This document shows, in pieces, positions 1 to 4,375 of a stretch of DNA of 5,794 nt. Numbering within the stretch: the first letter of the stretch is position 1; each line of letters opens with the position of its first letter. This DNA comes from Candidatus Latescibacterota bacterium (lineage in GTDB: Bacteria > Latescibacterota > 4484-107), in NCBI GenBank assembly GCA_030613045.1, contig JAUWMS010000200.1, forward strand, positions 1 to 5,794, in the 5' to 3' direction. The position numbers were made by a program, and so were the translations under genes. Under the pieces are notes generated by a model. The model saw nothing but the letters and a program-made list of their open reading frames with translations, did no database searches and was not told the DNA's origin.

Positions 1-339
1 CTCGTTGAGAATACTCAGTTCCCCGGCCTTGATTTCGATGGCTCCCGTACGCAACCTGGGATTGACCATGCCCTCCGGCCGGGGCTCCACCGTCCCGCGC
101 ACGGCGATCACGTATTCGTTTCTTAGTTTCTCCGCTTTGCCATGCACTTGATCGTTGTTCCGCGGGTTGAAAACCACCTGCGTGATCCCCCAACGATCTC
201 TCAGATCCACAAAAATGACGCCTCCATGATCCCGCCTTTTGGCCACCCACCCCATCAACAGCACTTCTTTTTCGATGTCCTGCCCGCCCAACTCTCCGCA
301 TGTATGCGTCCGTTTCAATCCCTTCATGGTTTCCGGCAT
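1..339 (-). CDS. aspS: Aspartyl-tRNA synthetase, N-terminal part (cut by window edge)
   Basis: Charges tRNA with aspartate in the cytoplasm. Only the first 113 codons are inside the window; the frame is open through position 1. The visible part is the OB-fold anticodon-binding domain (about residues 10-105), with RTHTCGEL at 10-17, [11 protein letters not shown] at 30-40, [16 protein letters not shown] at 42-57 and [13 protein letters not shown] at 87-99. All are standard for bacterial AspRS. The catalytic class II domain lies outside. The ATG at 339 is preferred because GGAGA lies about 11 bases upstream; a second in-frame ATG at 327 is possible. His38 and Gly90 match the positions that mark non-discriminating AspRS in Pseudomonas (His31, Gly82), which would also load tRNA-Asn with Asp for GatCAB amidation; this is inference from a fragment. 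It lies 161 bases downstream of the M23 gene on the same strand; no clear promoter is seen in that gap. Confidence 0.96.
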   Translation of the reverse strand, partial: MPETMKGLKRTHTCGELGGQDIEKEVLLMGWVAKRRDHGGVIFVDLRDRWGITQVVFNPRNNDQVHGKAEKLRNEYVIAVRGTVEPRPEGMVNPRLRTGAIEIKAGELSILNE

Positions 340-500
340 GCCCGATGTGCTCTCCTATTTGAAACAGGAAACAACGCTGTGCCCTCTCCCTTTTCCTCGC
401 CTAAAAAGAAAACCCGCTCATCCTTTTCTCTCGATAAGCGAGCCCTTCGTGTTTTTTCTGCGGCTGTCTGACCCAACCCCAACGACTCGGCCCGGCGGAT

Positions 501-1415
501 CTATTCCTCAACAAAAATATAATTCCAGGGATTCACCGCCCGACCGTTATGGCGCACTTCATAGTGAACATGGGGCCCGGTGGATCGGCCCGTGCTTCCC
601 ATTTCAGCGATCTTCTCATTTCGCCGGACCCTTGCTCTGCGGTCAACCGTGGTCTTGGACAGATGCCCGTACAGCGTTTTGTACCCGTACCCATGATCTA
701 CGATCAGATACCTTCCCATCCCCCGGGTATATCCCGTAGCTTCGACGACTCCGTCTGCGGTAACGCGGATCGCAGTACCCGTGCGTCCACTGATGTCCAG
801 TCCTTTGTGCATCTGAAGGCGTCCGGTGAACGGATCGCGGCGCATCCCGAAGCCCGACGAAAAATAGCCTTCGCAGGGTTTGATGGAGGGGGTATGGTCT
901 CTCAGATTCTGATCCCGGGTCAGCCGCTCCTCGATCTCGGTCAAGCTGACTCGCTCCAACTCCGTCTCCCGCAGAAGCTGGTCCAGGCCTCCCTGCACTC
1001 TGGATACCAGAAGCTCCGCATCCGAAGACAGGGGCAACACAGCGTTTTCCTCTTCGTAGAGCGGGCCGCCGACGCCAACCTTTCGGGTGTCTTCGTCAAT
1101 CTCCGGGAGGTTCGCTAATACCCGGAGCGCTTTGCCATGTTCGGTCAAATCGCCGATTTGTTTCCCCAAACTCCGGACGTTTTCACCCATCGTTTCGATG
1201 CACTCCAGCAACTCTGTCTTTTCCGATCTGAGCTGCCGGAGTTCCTTCTCGTGGATGACCTTGGCGTAATATCCAACCGTGTAAAAGGCGAGGGATCCCA
1301 ATAGGCACACAAAGGCCAACACGGCCATCCAGATCGTCCTGTGCGAAATGCCCATTTCCCGGATATCGGAACGGCCGTGAGGGACAAGCAGCAACGTCAG
1401 TCGTTTTTGTGTCAT
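501..1415 (-). CDS. Membrane-anchored M23 (LytM/peptidase M23) murein endopeptidase with coiled coil
   Basis: A 304-residue protein predicted to cut peptidoglycan cross-bridges outside the cytoplasmic membrane, or to activate amidases. Residues 1-26 are a short basic cytosolic tail containing the VPHGRS motif often seen in this architecture. Residues 27-49 form one hydrophobic transmembrane segment. Residues 52-100 and about 140-170 are charged heptad-like helices (coiled coil). The M23 domain spans about 178-300. Its zinc ligands and catalytic residues are all present: His203 and Asp207 in HKGLD, His251 in YGHL, and His282 and His284 in GPHVHYEV, so it should be an active enzyme rather than a degenerate EnvC/NlpD-type activator. 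Length and layout are normal for the family. The ATG start has AGGAAGG four bases upstream. It is separated from the upstream small gene by 551 bases with its own candidate promoter (1739-1767), so it is probably transcribed independently of the microcompartment genes. Substrate specificity cannot be read from the sequence. Confidence 0.93.
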   Translation of the reverse strand: MTQKRLTLLLVPHGRSDIREMGISHRTIWMAVLAFVCLLGSLAFYTVGYYAKVIHEKELRQLRSEKTELLECIETMGENVRSLGKQIGDLTEHGKALRVLANLPEIDEDTRKVGVGGPLYEEENAVLPLSSDAELLVSRVQGGLDQLLRETELERVSLTEIEERLTRDQNLRDHTPSIKPCEGYFSSGFGMRRDPFTGRLQMHKGLDISGRTGTAIRVTADGVVEATGYTRGMGRYLIVDHGYGYKTLYGHLSKTTVDRRARVRRNEKIAEMGSTGRSTGPHVHYEVRHNGRAVNPWNYIFVEE

Positions 1416-1500
1416 AGTCCCTTCCTAACGCGCAATATTTCGAGGTCCGTTTCCTCTGATGGACATGGTCAAATTCTTATTGCAATAACCGCCGAGACCA

Positions 1501-1533
1501 CGGAAGGAAAGCAGCACCCGGCACTTTCCTCCG
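1501..1533 (-). promoter_or_regulatory. Stable hairpin in the 5' leader of the M23 gene
   Basis: On the plus strand CGG (1501-1503) and AGGAAAG (1505-1511) pair with CTTTCCT (1524-1530) and CCG (1531-1533), giving a 10-bp stem with one bulged base (1504) and a 12-base loop. It would form in RNA started at the upstream promoter, about 90 bases before the M23 start codon. No T-run follows, so it is not an intrinsic terminator. Function is unknown. Confidence 0.4.
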
Positions 1534-1578
1534 GTATCCCTTCCTATTCTTTCGGAAACTATTTGAAAAACTTGAGTC

Positions 1579-1706
1579 AGCCACTTGCAAAAGCCCAAAA
1601 ACGAGAAAACGCCACCCGGCGTAAAACGGCAAAACGGCTTTATTATGGTCATTTGAGATGCGAAATGGCGAAGCAATCTCAACTGAAGAGTGTTTTGCAA
1701 GTGGCT
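1579..1706. mobile_element. MITE-like element with 14-base perfect terminal inverted repeats
   Basis: AGCCACTTGCAAAA (1579-1592) is repeated in perfect inverse as TTTTGCAAGTGGCT (1693-1706), giving a 128-base unit too short to code for a transposase. The interior has its own hairpins: CGCC/GGCG near 1610-1621, and TTGAGAT (1653-1659) against ATCTCAA (1676-1682). The inner stretch around 1660-1682 resembles, from memory, a dispersed ATTGCTTCGC-type intergenic repeat. No clear target-site duplication is seen at the borders, so movement is inferred, not shown. It sits between the candidate promoter and the M23 gene, so it would be transcribed as part of that leader. Confidence 0.55.
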
Positions 1707-1738
1707 CTGTTATGCGTCTTTCTTCAAAAAGTGGACAT

Positions 1739-1767
1739 AATGTAACGAATTCTTTGCACATTGTCAA
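1739..1767 (-). promoter_or_regulatory. Sigma70-type promoter reading toward the M23 gene
   Basis: On the minus strand a perfect -35 box TTGACA (1767-1762) is followed by exactly 17 bases and TACATT (1744-1739), four of six matches to the -10 consensus including the key A2 and T6. The surroundings are AT-rich. Transcription would begin near 1731 and give a leader of about 315 bases before the M23 start at 1415. It is the best promoter visible in the window. Confidence 0.55.
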
Positions 1768-1768
1768 C

Positions 1769-1788
1769 AAAAAAATCGTGTATCACGA
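1769..1788 (-). terminator. Candidate weak intrinsic terminator after the small helical-protein gene
   Basis: On the minus strand TCGTG-ATA-CACGA (1788-1776) is a 5-bp hairpin followed directly by seven T (1775-1769), just before the TTGACA box of the next promoter. The position fits the end of the upstream transcription unit, but the stem is short and AT/GC mixed, so efficiency would be low. Confidence 0.3.
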
Positions 1789-1914
1789 AAAACCGGGGAG
1801 GACGCAAGACATCCTTTTTTTCCCTCCCTGATTTCCCGGTGTCCTCCTTGGGCCATACTCCTGCTCGAATGGGCGGGTTCGCTGGGACGCCTTCTGTCGC
1901 TTTCGTCATTTGCC

Positions 1915-1938
1915 GAACGACGTAAGTCGTCCCTGCAA
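1915..1938 (-). repeat. CGACTT-type hairpin repeat, copy 1
   Basis: On the minus strand the core CGACTTACGTCG forms a stem (ACGAC 1917-1921 with GTCGT 1926-1930, extended by a G-U and a G-C pair) and is preceded by TTGCAG. It lies about 30 bases after the stop codon of the small gene. It aligns without gaps to the copy at 3037-3059 (17 of 23 positions identical), and one stem pair is changed on both sides. No T-run follows, so it looks like a dispersed hairpin repeat rather than a terminator. Confidence 0.55.
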
Positions 1939-1966
1939 GCCATCAGAAAAAGGGGAGCGGACGAAG

Positions 1967-2302
1967 CTATTCTTCGGAGGCGGGCACCTCATCGCCCTCT
2001 TTTTTCTGACTACGCATGGCCTCCAACTCCGCTTCCTTCGCGTGGAGATCAATCTCCAGCATTTTCAGCTGCTCCACTAACTGCTTGACCTCCTCCTGAT
2101 CTGCGATCGCCGGGGCATTTTCCTCCGATAGGAGGTGATAAGCTATGCCTCCCAATTCGGTGAAGGTCTTGTTGATGTCCCGATTGACTCCGGCGATGTC
2201 TAACTTCATTTTCCCGATACGGCTCAGTTCTCCGGCCTTCTCTGCCGCGATCGAGGCCCCTGCGGACACGCCTTTCTTGACTTTCTCCCATAGGCTATCC
2301 AT
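1967..2302 (-). CDS. Small cysteine-free helical/coiled-coil protein of unknown function
   Basis: A 111-residue protein that I do not recognise as a characterised family. No signal peptide or membrane segment is seen, so it is probably cytoplasmic. Residues 1-34 are basic and amphipathic (LWEKVKKG near the start, an Ala/Gly-rich helix at 11-24). Residues 35-60 carry LDIAGVNRDINKTFTELGG and then AYHLLSE. Residues 68-99 form a charged heptad-patterned coiled coil, and the last dozen residues are acidic. There are no Cys, no His pairs and no catalytic motif. The N-terminal half resembles, from memory, small helical proteins sometimes annotated next to zinc-ribbon domains, but here no ribbon follows. 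The start is firm: AGGAGGTGA (2307-2315) lies four bases before the ATG, a near-perfect anti-SD match implying strong translation. It follows pduT by 130 bases filled largely by a heptamer array, so it may be the last gene of the microcompartment transcript or have its own promoter outside what I can see. A link to the compartment is inference from position only. Confidence 0.8.
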   Translation of the reverse strand: MDSLWEKVKKGVSAGASIAAEKAGELSRIGKMKLDIAGVNRDINKTFTELGGIAYHLLSEENAPAIADQEEVKQLVEQLKMLEIDLHAKEAELEAMRSQKKEGDEVPASEE

Positions 2303-2306
2303 CGTG

Positions 2307-2315
2307 TCACCTCCT
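2307..2315 (-). promoter_or_regulatory. Near-perfect Shine-Dalgarno sequence of the small helical protein
   Basis: AGGAGGTGA on the minus strand, four bases before the ATG at 2302. It matches almost the full anti-SD tail of 16S rRNA and is the strongest ribosome binding site in the window. Confidence 0.85.
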
Positions 2316-2324
2316 GTCTGTTTT

Positions 2325-2408
2325 GGTAATTGGTGATTGGTGATTGGGCATTAGGCATTGGAGATTAGTGAGTACTGATCTCCGACTTCTGACTTCTGAC
2401 CTCTGAGA
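2325..2408. repeat. Degenerate tandem heptamer array, 12 units in phase
   Basis: Read on the plus strand in steps of seven: GGTAATT, GGTGATT, GGTGATT, GGGCATT, AGGCATT, GGAGATT, AGTGAGT, ACTGATC, TCCGACT, TCTGACT, TCTGACC, TCTGAGA. The first six share a GGTGATT theme and the last four a TCTGACT theme, with no phase slip between. It fills most of the pduT to small-gene spacer and ends ten bases upstream of the small gene's Shine-Dalgarno sequence. It resembles the short tandemly repeated heptamers known from cyanobacteria and other genomes. Confidence 0.7.
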
Positions 2409-2432
2409 AAGATTCCTGAATATCCGGAGTTC

Positions 2433-2981
2433 TTATAGAAGACTTCGGCTTAGTTCCTCCTTCGGGGCCGGGATTACCGTTTTGGCCACCAGCATCCCCG
2501 TTTCCATGGCCTGCTTCGATCCGGCTTCCACGGCGGCTTCCACGGCAGCGACGTCGCCGGTCAGGGTGACGTAAGCCTTTCCTCCCAGTCCGACGGCCAA
2601 GCGGATCTCAATGAGTTCCACGGCTCCGGCTTTTGCGGCGGCATCGGCCGCGATGACCGTCGAGGCTACGGAGAAGGTTTCGATGACGCCCAGCGCATCC
2701 AATTTCGTCACGCTCGTCGTGGCTGAGATCGCGGGAAAGACGCTCGGATGCACGTTGGGGAGAATAAAATCATCCACCACCTTGTCCGCTCCGATCCGCT
2801 GTCCGGTAGCCACGCTGTTCTGCACCGACGCGACTTCGCCCGCCACGAGGACCATGAACTTGCCCGGACAGATCGTTCCCACCCGCACGATCTCGACCTC
2901 CGCGGTCTTCAGCATCGCGTCCGCGGCTTCGATCCCCTTGGCTATGCTGTTGAATTCTACTAATCCGATGGCGCTATACAC
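2433..2981 (-). CDS. pduT: PduT-like tandem-domain BMC shell protein (BMC-T) with pore Fe-S cysteine
   Basis: A 182-residue trimer-forming microcompartment shell protein; PduT of Citrobacter is 184. BMC domain 1 spans about residues 3-86 (SAIGLVEFNSIAKGIEAADA at its start, NVHPSVFPAI near its end). Domain 2 spans about 96-178 (ALGVIETFSVASTVIAAD, then VGLGGKAYVTLTGDVAAV, ending VIPAP). The match to PduT is direct, including TICPGKF at 36-42: Cys38 is the exact residue whose three copies hold a [4Fe-4S] cluster in the trimer pore of PduT. It therefore should be a redox shell tile rather than a plain metabolite pore, and its known partner PduS has a homologue two genes upstream. The start is GTG at 2981, because AAGGAG lies five bases before it and the protein then aligns with PduT from its first residue. 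A longer GTG start at 3023 would add 14 residues encoded by a hairpin repeat and has no ribosome site. No cargo or signature enzyme in the window tells what the compartment does. Confidence 0.93.
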   Translation of the reverse strand: MYSAIGLVEFNSIAKGIEAADAMLKTAEVEIVRVGTICPGKFMVLVAGEVASVQNSVATGQRIGADKVVDDFILPNVHPSVFPAISATTSVTKLDALGVIETFSVASTVIAADAAAKAGAVELIEIRLAVGLGGKAYVTLTGDVAAVEAAVEAGSKQAMETGMLVAKTVIPAPKEELSRSLL

Positions 2982-2986
2982 GCATG

Positions 2987-2992
2987 CTCCTT
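2987..2992 (-). promoter_or_regulatory. Shine-Dalgarno that fixes the pduT start
   Basis: AAGGAG on the minus strand, five bases upstream of GTG 2981-2979. The ATG in between (2985-2983) is in another frame and hits a stop after two codons, so the GTG is the true start. Confidence 0.8.
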
Positions 2993-3002
2993 GGAATTTT
3001 TT

Positions 3003-3032
3003 CTCGTTCCCACGCACCCGCACGGGAACGAG
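3003..3032. repeat. REP-like CTCGTTCCC hairpin
   Basis: CTCGTTCCC (3003-3011) and GGGAACGAG (3024-3032) form a perfect 9-bp stem around a 12-base loop ACGCACCCGCAC. From memory the CTCGTTCCCACGC...GGGAACGAG pattern is a widespread intergenic palindrome of the REP kind in several phyla. It lies in the leader of pduT, 10 bases upstream of its Shine-Dalgarno, and could affect mRNA stability or processing between the aminotransferase and pduT. Confidence 0.7.
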
Positions 3033-3036
3033 GTTA

Positions 3037-3059
3037 AGCGACTGAAGTCGCCACTACAA
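3037..3059 (-). repeat. CGACTT-type hairpin repeat, copy 2
   Basis: GCGACT (3038-3043), GA, AGTCGC (3046-3051) is a perfect 6-bp hairpin. It starts 14 bases after the aminotransferase stop codon. On the minus strand it reads TTGTAGTG followed by the core CGACTTCAGTCG and aligns without gaps with the copy at 1915-1938. Together with the REP-like hairpin it fills nearly the whole spacer before pduT. No T-run follows. Confidence 0.65.
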
Positions 3060-3064
3060 ACCGG

Positions 3065-4339
3065 CTATTTGGCATACGCCTTAATGACTTTGGCGAGCGC
3101 CCGGCCGATCTGCTCGCAAACGGCTGCGGTGAAGGTGGGAAAGGCAAAACAGGTGAAGGTGTGGCTCTGGTGCCAGACCGCATTGGGCACTTCCACGTTG
3201 CTGTAATCCACACTTTCGGGATCGGCGTATTCCTTTGAATTGAACGGGAATCCGCTTTTCCCGAACGCATTGCGCGCCGTGTAAGCCCTTTCCGTGTGGC
3301 ACTGCGGCCAGAAAACCTTCCAGCACGGGGCCCCTTCAGCGCCTGCCGCCTGAACGAACTGATCAATATCGCACGTCATATTTTCAATATCCAGCGAGAA
3401 GGCGCACACGAACCATCCGTTTTGCCGCTCCTCGGTGTCTATCGGCATATACTTCACCTGAGGCAGATCCTTGATACGATCCATAATGATATGGGCGTTG
3501 CGTTTGCGTGCGGGCAGGTTCCAATTATCCATCCGATCCAATTCGGCCAGACCAATCGCGGACTGCATTTCGGTCATCCGGTAGTTCCAGCCGACCATAT
3601 TGTGAATGTACGACAATTTCTGTTCCATTTCCAAGAGGTTCAGGCGTTCTTTGACATCGTATCCGTGATCGCGGAAACTGCGGGCATTCCAGGCCAGTTC
3701 CTCGTCGTCCGTGGTCACCATGCCGCCCTCGCCGCCGGTCGTGAAGGTCTTGTTCTGACAAAAGCTGCACCCGGCCATATCTCCGATAGTCCCCGTTCTC
3801 TTTCCCTTGTAATATCCGCCAAACGCCTCGGCATTGTCCTCGATGACATACAGATTGTGCCTTTTGGCGAAGGCCATGATCGGGTCCATATCGCAGACGT
3901 TGCCGTACAAATGCACGGGCATAATCGCCTTCGTGCGCTCGGTGACCAGCTTCTCCGACGACTCGACGCTGATGCAATGGTCGTCTATGTTCACGTCCGC
4001 AAAGCGGGGAATGGCGCCGGCCTGCACTATTGAAAAACCGCTTGCGATGAACGTATAGCTCGGCACGATCACCTCGTCGCCCGGGCCGATGCCCAGCGCG
4101 GTCAGCGCCACGTGAAGAGCGGCGGTGCCGGTGTTGACGCTGATGGCGTATTTGCTGCCCTGCCACTCCGCAAATTTTTTCTCAAATTCCATCCCCTTCG
4201 GCCCGGTCCAGTAGTTTACCTTGCCGGATCGCAGAACTTCCTCCACCGCTTTGATCGCCTTTTCGTCGAACTGAGGCCAGCCAGCTAACTTGTTCGTTAC
4301 CGTCTTCGGACCGCCCTCGATGGCTAATTTTTCCGACAT
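3065..4339 (-). CDS. DegT/DnrJ/EryC1/StrS-family PLP-dependent aminotransferase
   Basis: A 424-residue fold-type I aminotransferase of the sugar aminotransferase group, cytoplasmic or compartment-associated. The family moves an amino group, usually from glutamate or glutamine, to a keto sugar, keto-inositol or related keto group. Visible family marks are NTGTAALHVAL (69-79), DEVIVPSYTFIAS (88-100), VIEDNAEAFGG (165-175; Asp168 should contact the PLP ring nitrogen), SFCQNKTFTTGGEGGMVTT (192-210; Lys197 forms the PLP Schiff base) and NYRMTEMQSAIG (252-263). Length is near 400-430 as usual. Start choice: the ATG at 4339 has GGAG six bases upstream and gives the typical start SEKLAIEGGPK; the ATG at 4360 has none. 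The C-terminal part around CWKVFWPQCH (339-348) and GFPFNSKEY is not one I can tie to a known substrate. No linker-plus-helix encapsulation peptide is seen at either end. It sits 36 bases after the pduS-like gene and 83 before pduT, so co-transcription is likely. The substrate is unknown. Confidence 0.92.
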   Translation of the reverse strand: MSEKLAIEGGPKTVTNKLAGWPQFDEKAIKAVEEVLRSGKVNYWTGPKGMEFEKKFAEWQGSKYAISVNTGTAALHVALTALGIGPGDEVIVPSYTFIASGFSIVQAGAIPRFADVNIDDHCISVESSEKLVTERTKAIMPVHLYGNVCDMDPIMAFAKRHNLYVIEDNAEAFGGYYKGKRTGTIGDMAGCSFCQNKTFTTGGEGGMVTTDDEELAWNARSFRDHGYDVKERLNLLEMEQKLSYIHNMVGWNYRMTEMQSAIGLAELDRMDNWNLPARKRNAHIIMDRIKDLPQVKYMPIDTEERQNGWFVCAFSLDIENMTCDIDQFVQAAGAEGAPCWKVFWPQCHTERAYTARNAFGKSGFPFNSKEYADPESVDYSNVEVPNAVWHQSHTFTCFAFPTFTAAVCEQIGRALAKVIKAYAK

Positions 4340-4345
4340 GGGTTG

Positions 4346-4349
4346 CTCC
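4346..4349 (-). promoter_or_regulatory. Shine-Dalgarno that fixes the aminotransferase start
   Basis: GGAG on the minus strand after a run of A, six bases before the ATG at 4339. It lies inside the reading frame of the longer candidate start at 4360, which has no such site, so the shorter protein is preferred. Confidence 0.75.
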
Positions 4350-4375
4350 TTTTTTTCCATGAAAGACCGTTTCGT

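Larger units (their letters stand above)
1416..1966. other. Gene-free region with promoter, MITE-like element and hairpins
   Basis: The 551 bases between the small helical-protein gene and the M23 gene hold no convincing gene: the open frames here are short, overlap each other and run through inverted repeats. Going in the direction of transcription it contains a CGACTT-type hairpin repeat (1915-1938), complementary segments that could form alternative structures (1792-1847), a small hairpin with a T-run (1769-1788), a sigma70-type promoter (1739-1767), a 128-base inverted-repeat element (1579-1706), a 10-bp hairpin (1501-1533) and a 12-base palindrome TTATTGCAATAA (1477-1488). Confidence 0.7.

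Noticed and set aside
395..460. Intrinsic terminator between the M23 gene and aspS
   Set aside because: There is a T-rich stretch on the minus strand (GGTTTTCTTTTT), but no convincing stem precedes it; only 4-bp pairings were found.
239..1118. Overlapping plus-strand open frames of 166 and 189 codons
   Set aside because: They are antisense to the M23 gene and the aspS start region; the minus-strand proteins carry intact active-site and family motifs, these have none.
1477..1488. Palindrome TTATTGCAATAA as an operator
   Set aside because: A 12-base palindrome is not rare by chance in a region of this size, and it is not next to the promoter I can see.
1425..1770. Minus-strand open frames of 91 and 97 codons
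   Set aside because: They run through the inverted-repeat element and overlap each other in different frames, with no ribosome site or family resemblance.
1724..1909. Minus-strand open frame of 61 codons
   Set aside because: It spans the terminator-like hairpin and the promoter, and shows no Shine-Dalgarno sequence or motif.
2325..2408. CRISPR array
   Set aside because: Units are seven bases with no spacers, so this is a short tandem repeat.
2424..2448. Imperfect hairpin over the pduT stop codon as a terminator
   Set aside because: Only about nine pairs broken by a mismatch and a bulge, and no T-run follows on the transcribed strand.
2982..3023. Longer GTG start for the PduT-like protein
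   Set aside because: The extra 14 residues come from the hairpin repeat and lack a ribosome site; the GTG at 2981 has AAGGAG at good distance and matches PduT from residue 1.
3296..4033. Long plus-strand open frame of 245 codons
   Set aside because: It lies wholly antisense to the well-supported aminotransferase, has no recognisable motif, and such antisense frames are common in GC-rich genes.
4340..4360. Upstream ATG for the aminotransferase
   Set aside because: No ribosome site before it; a GGAG lies correctly before the ATG at 4339.
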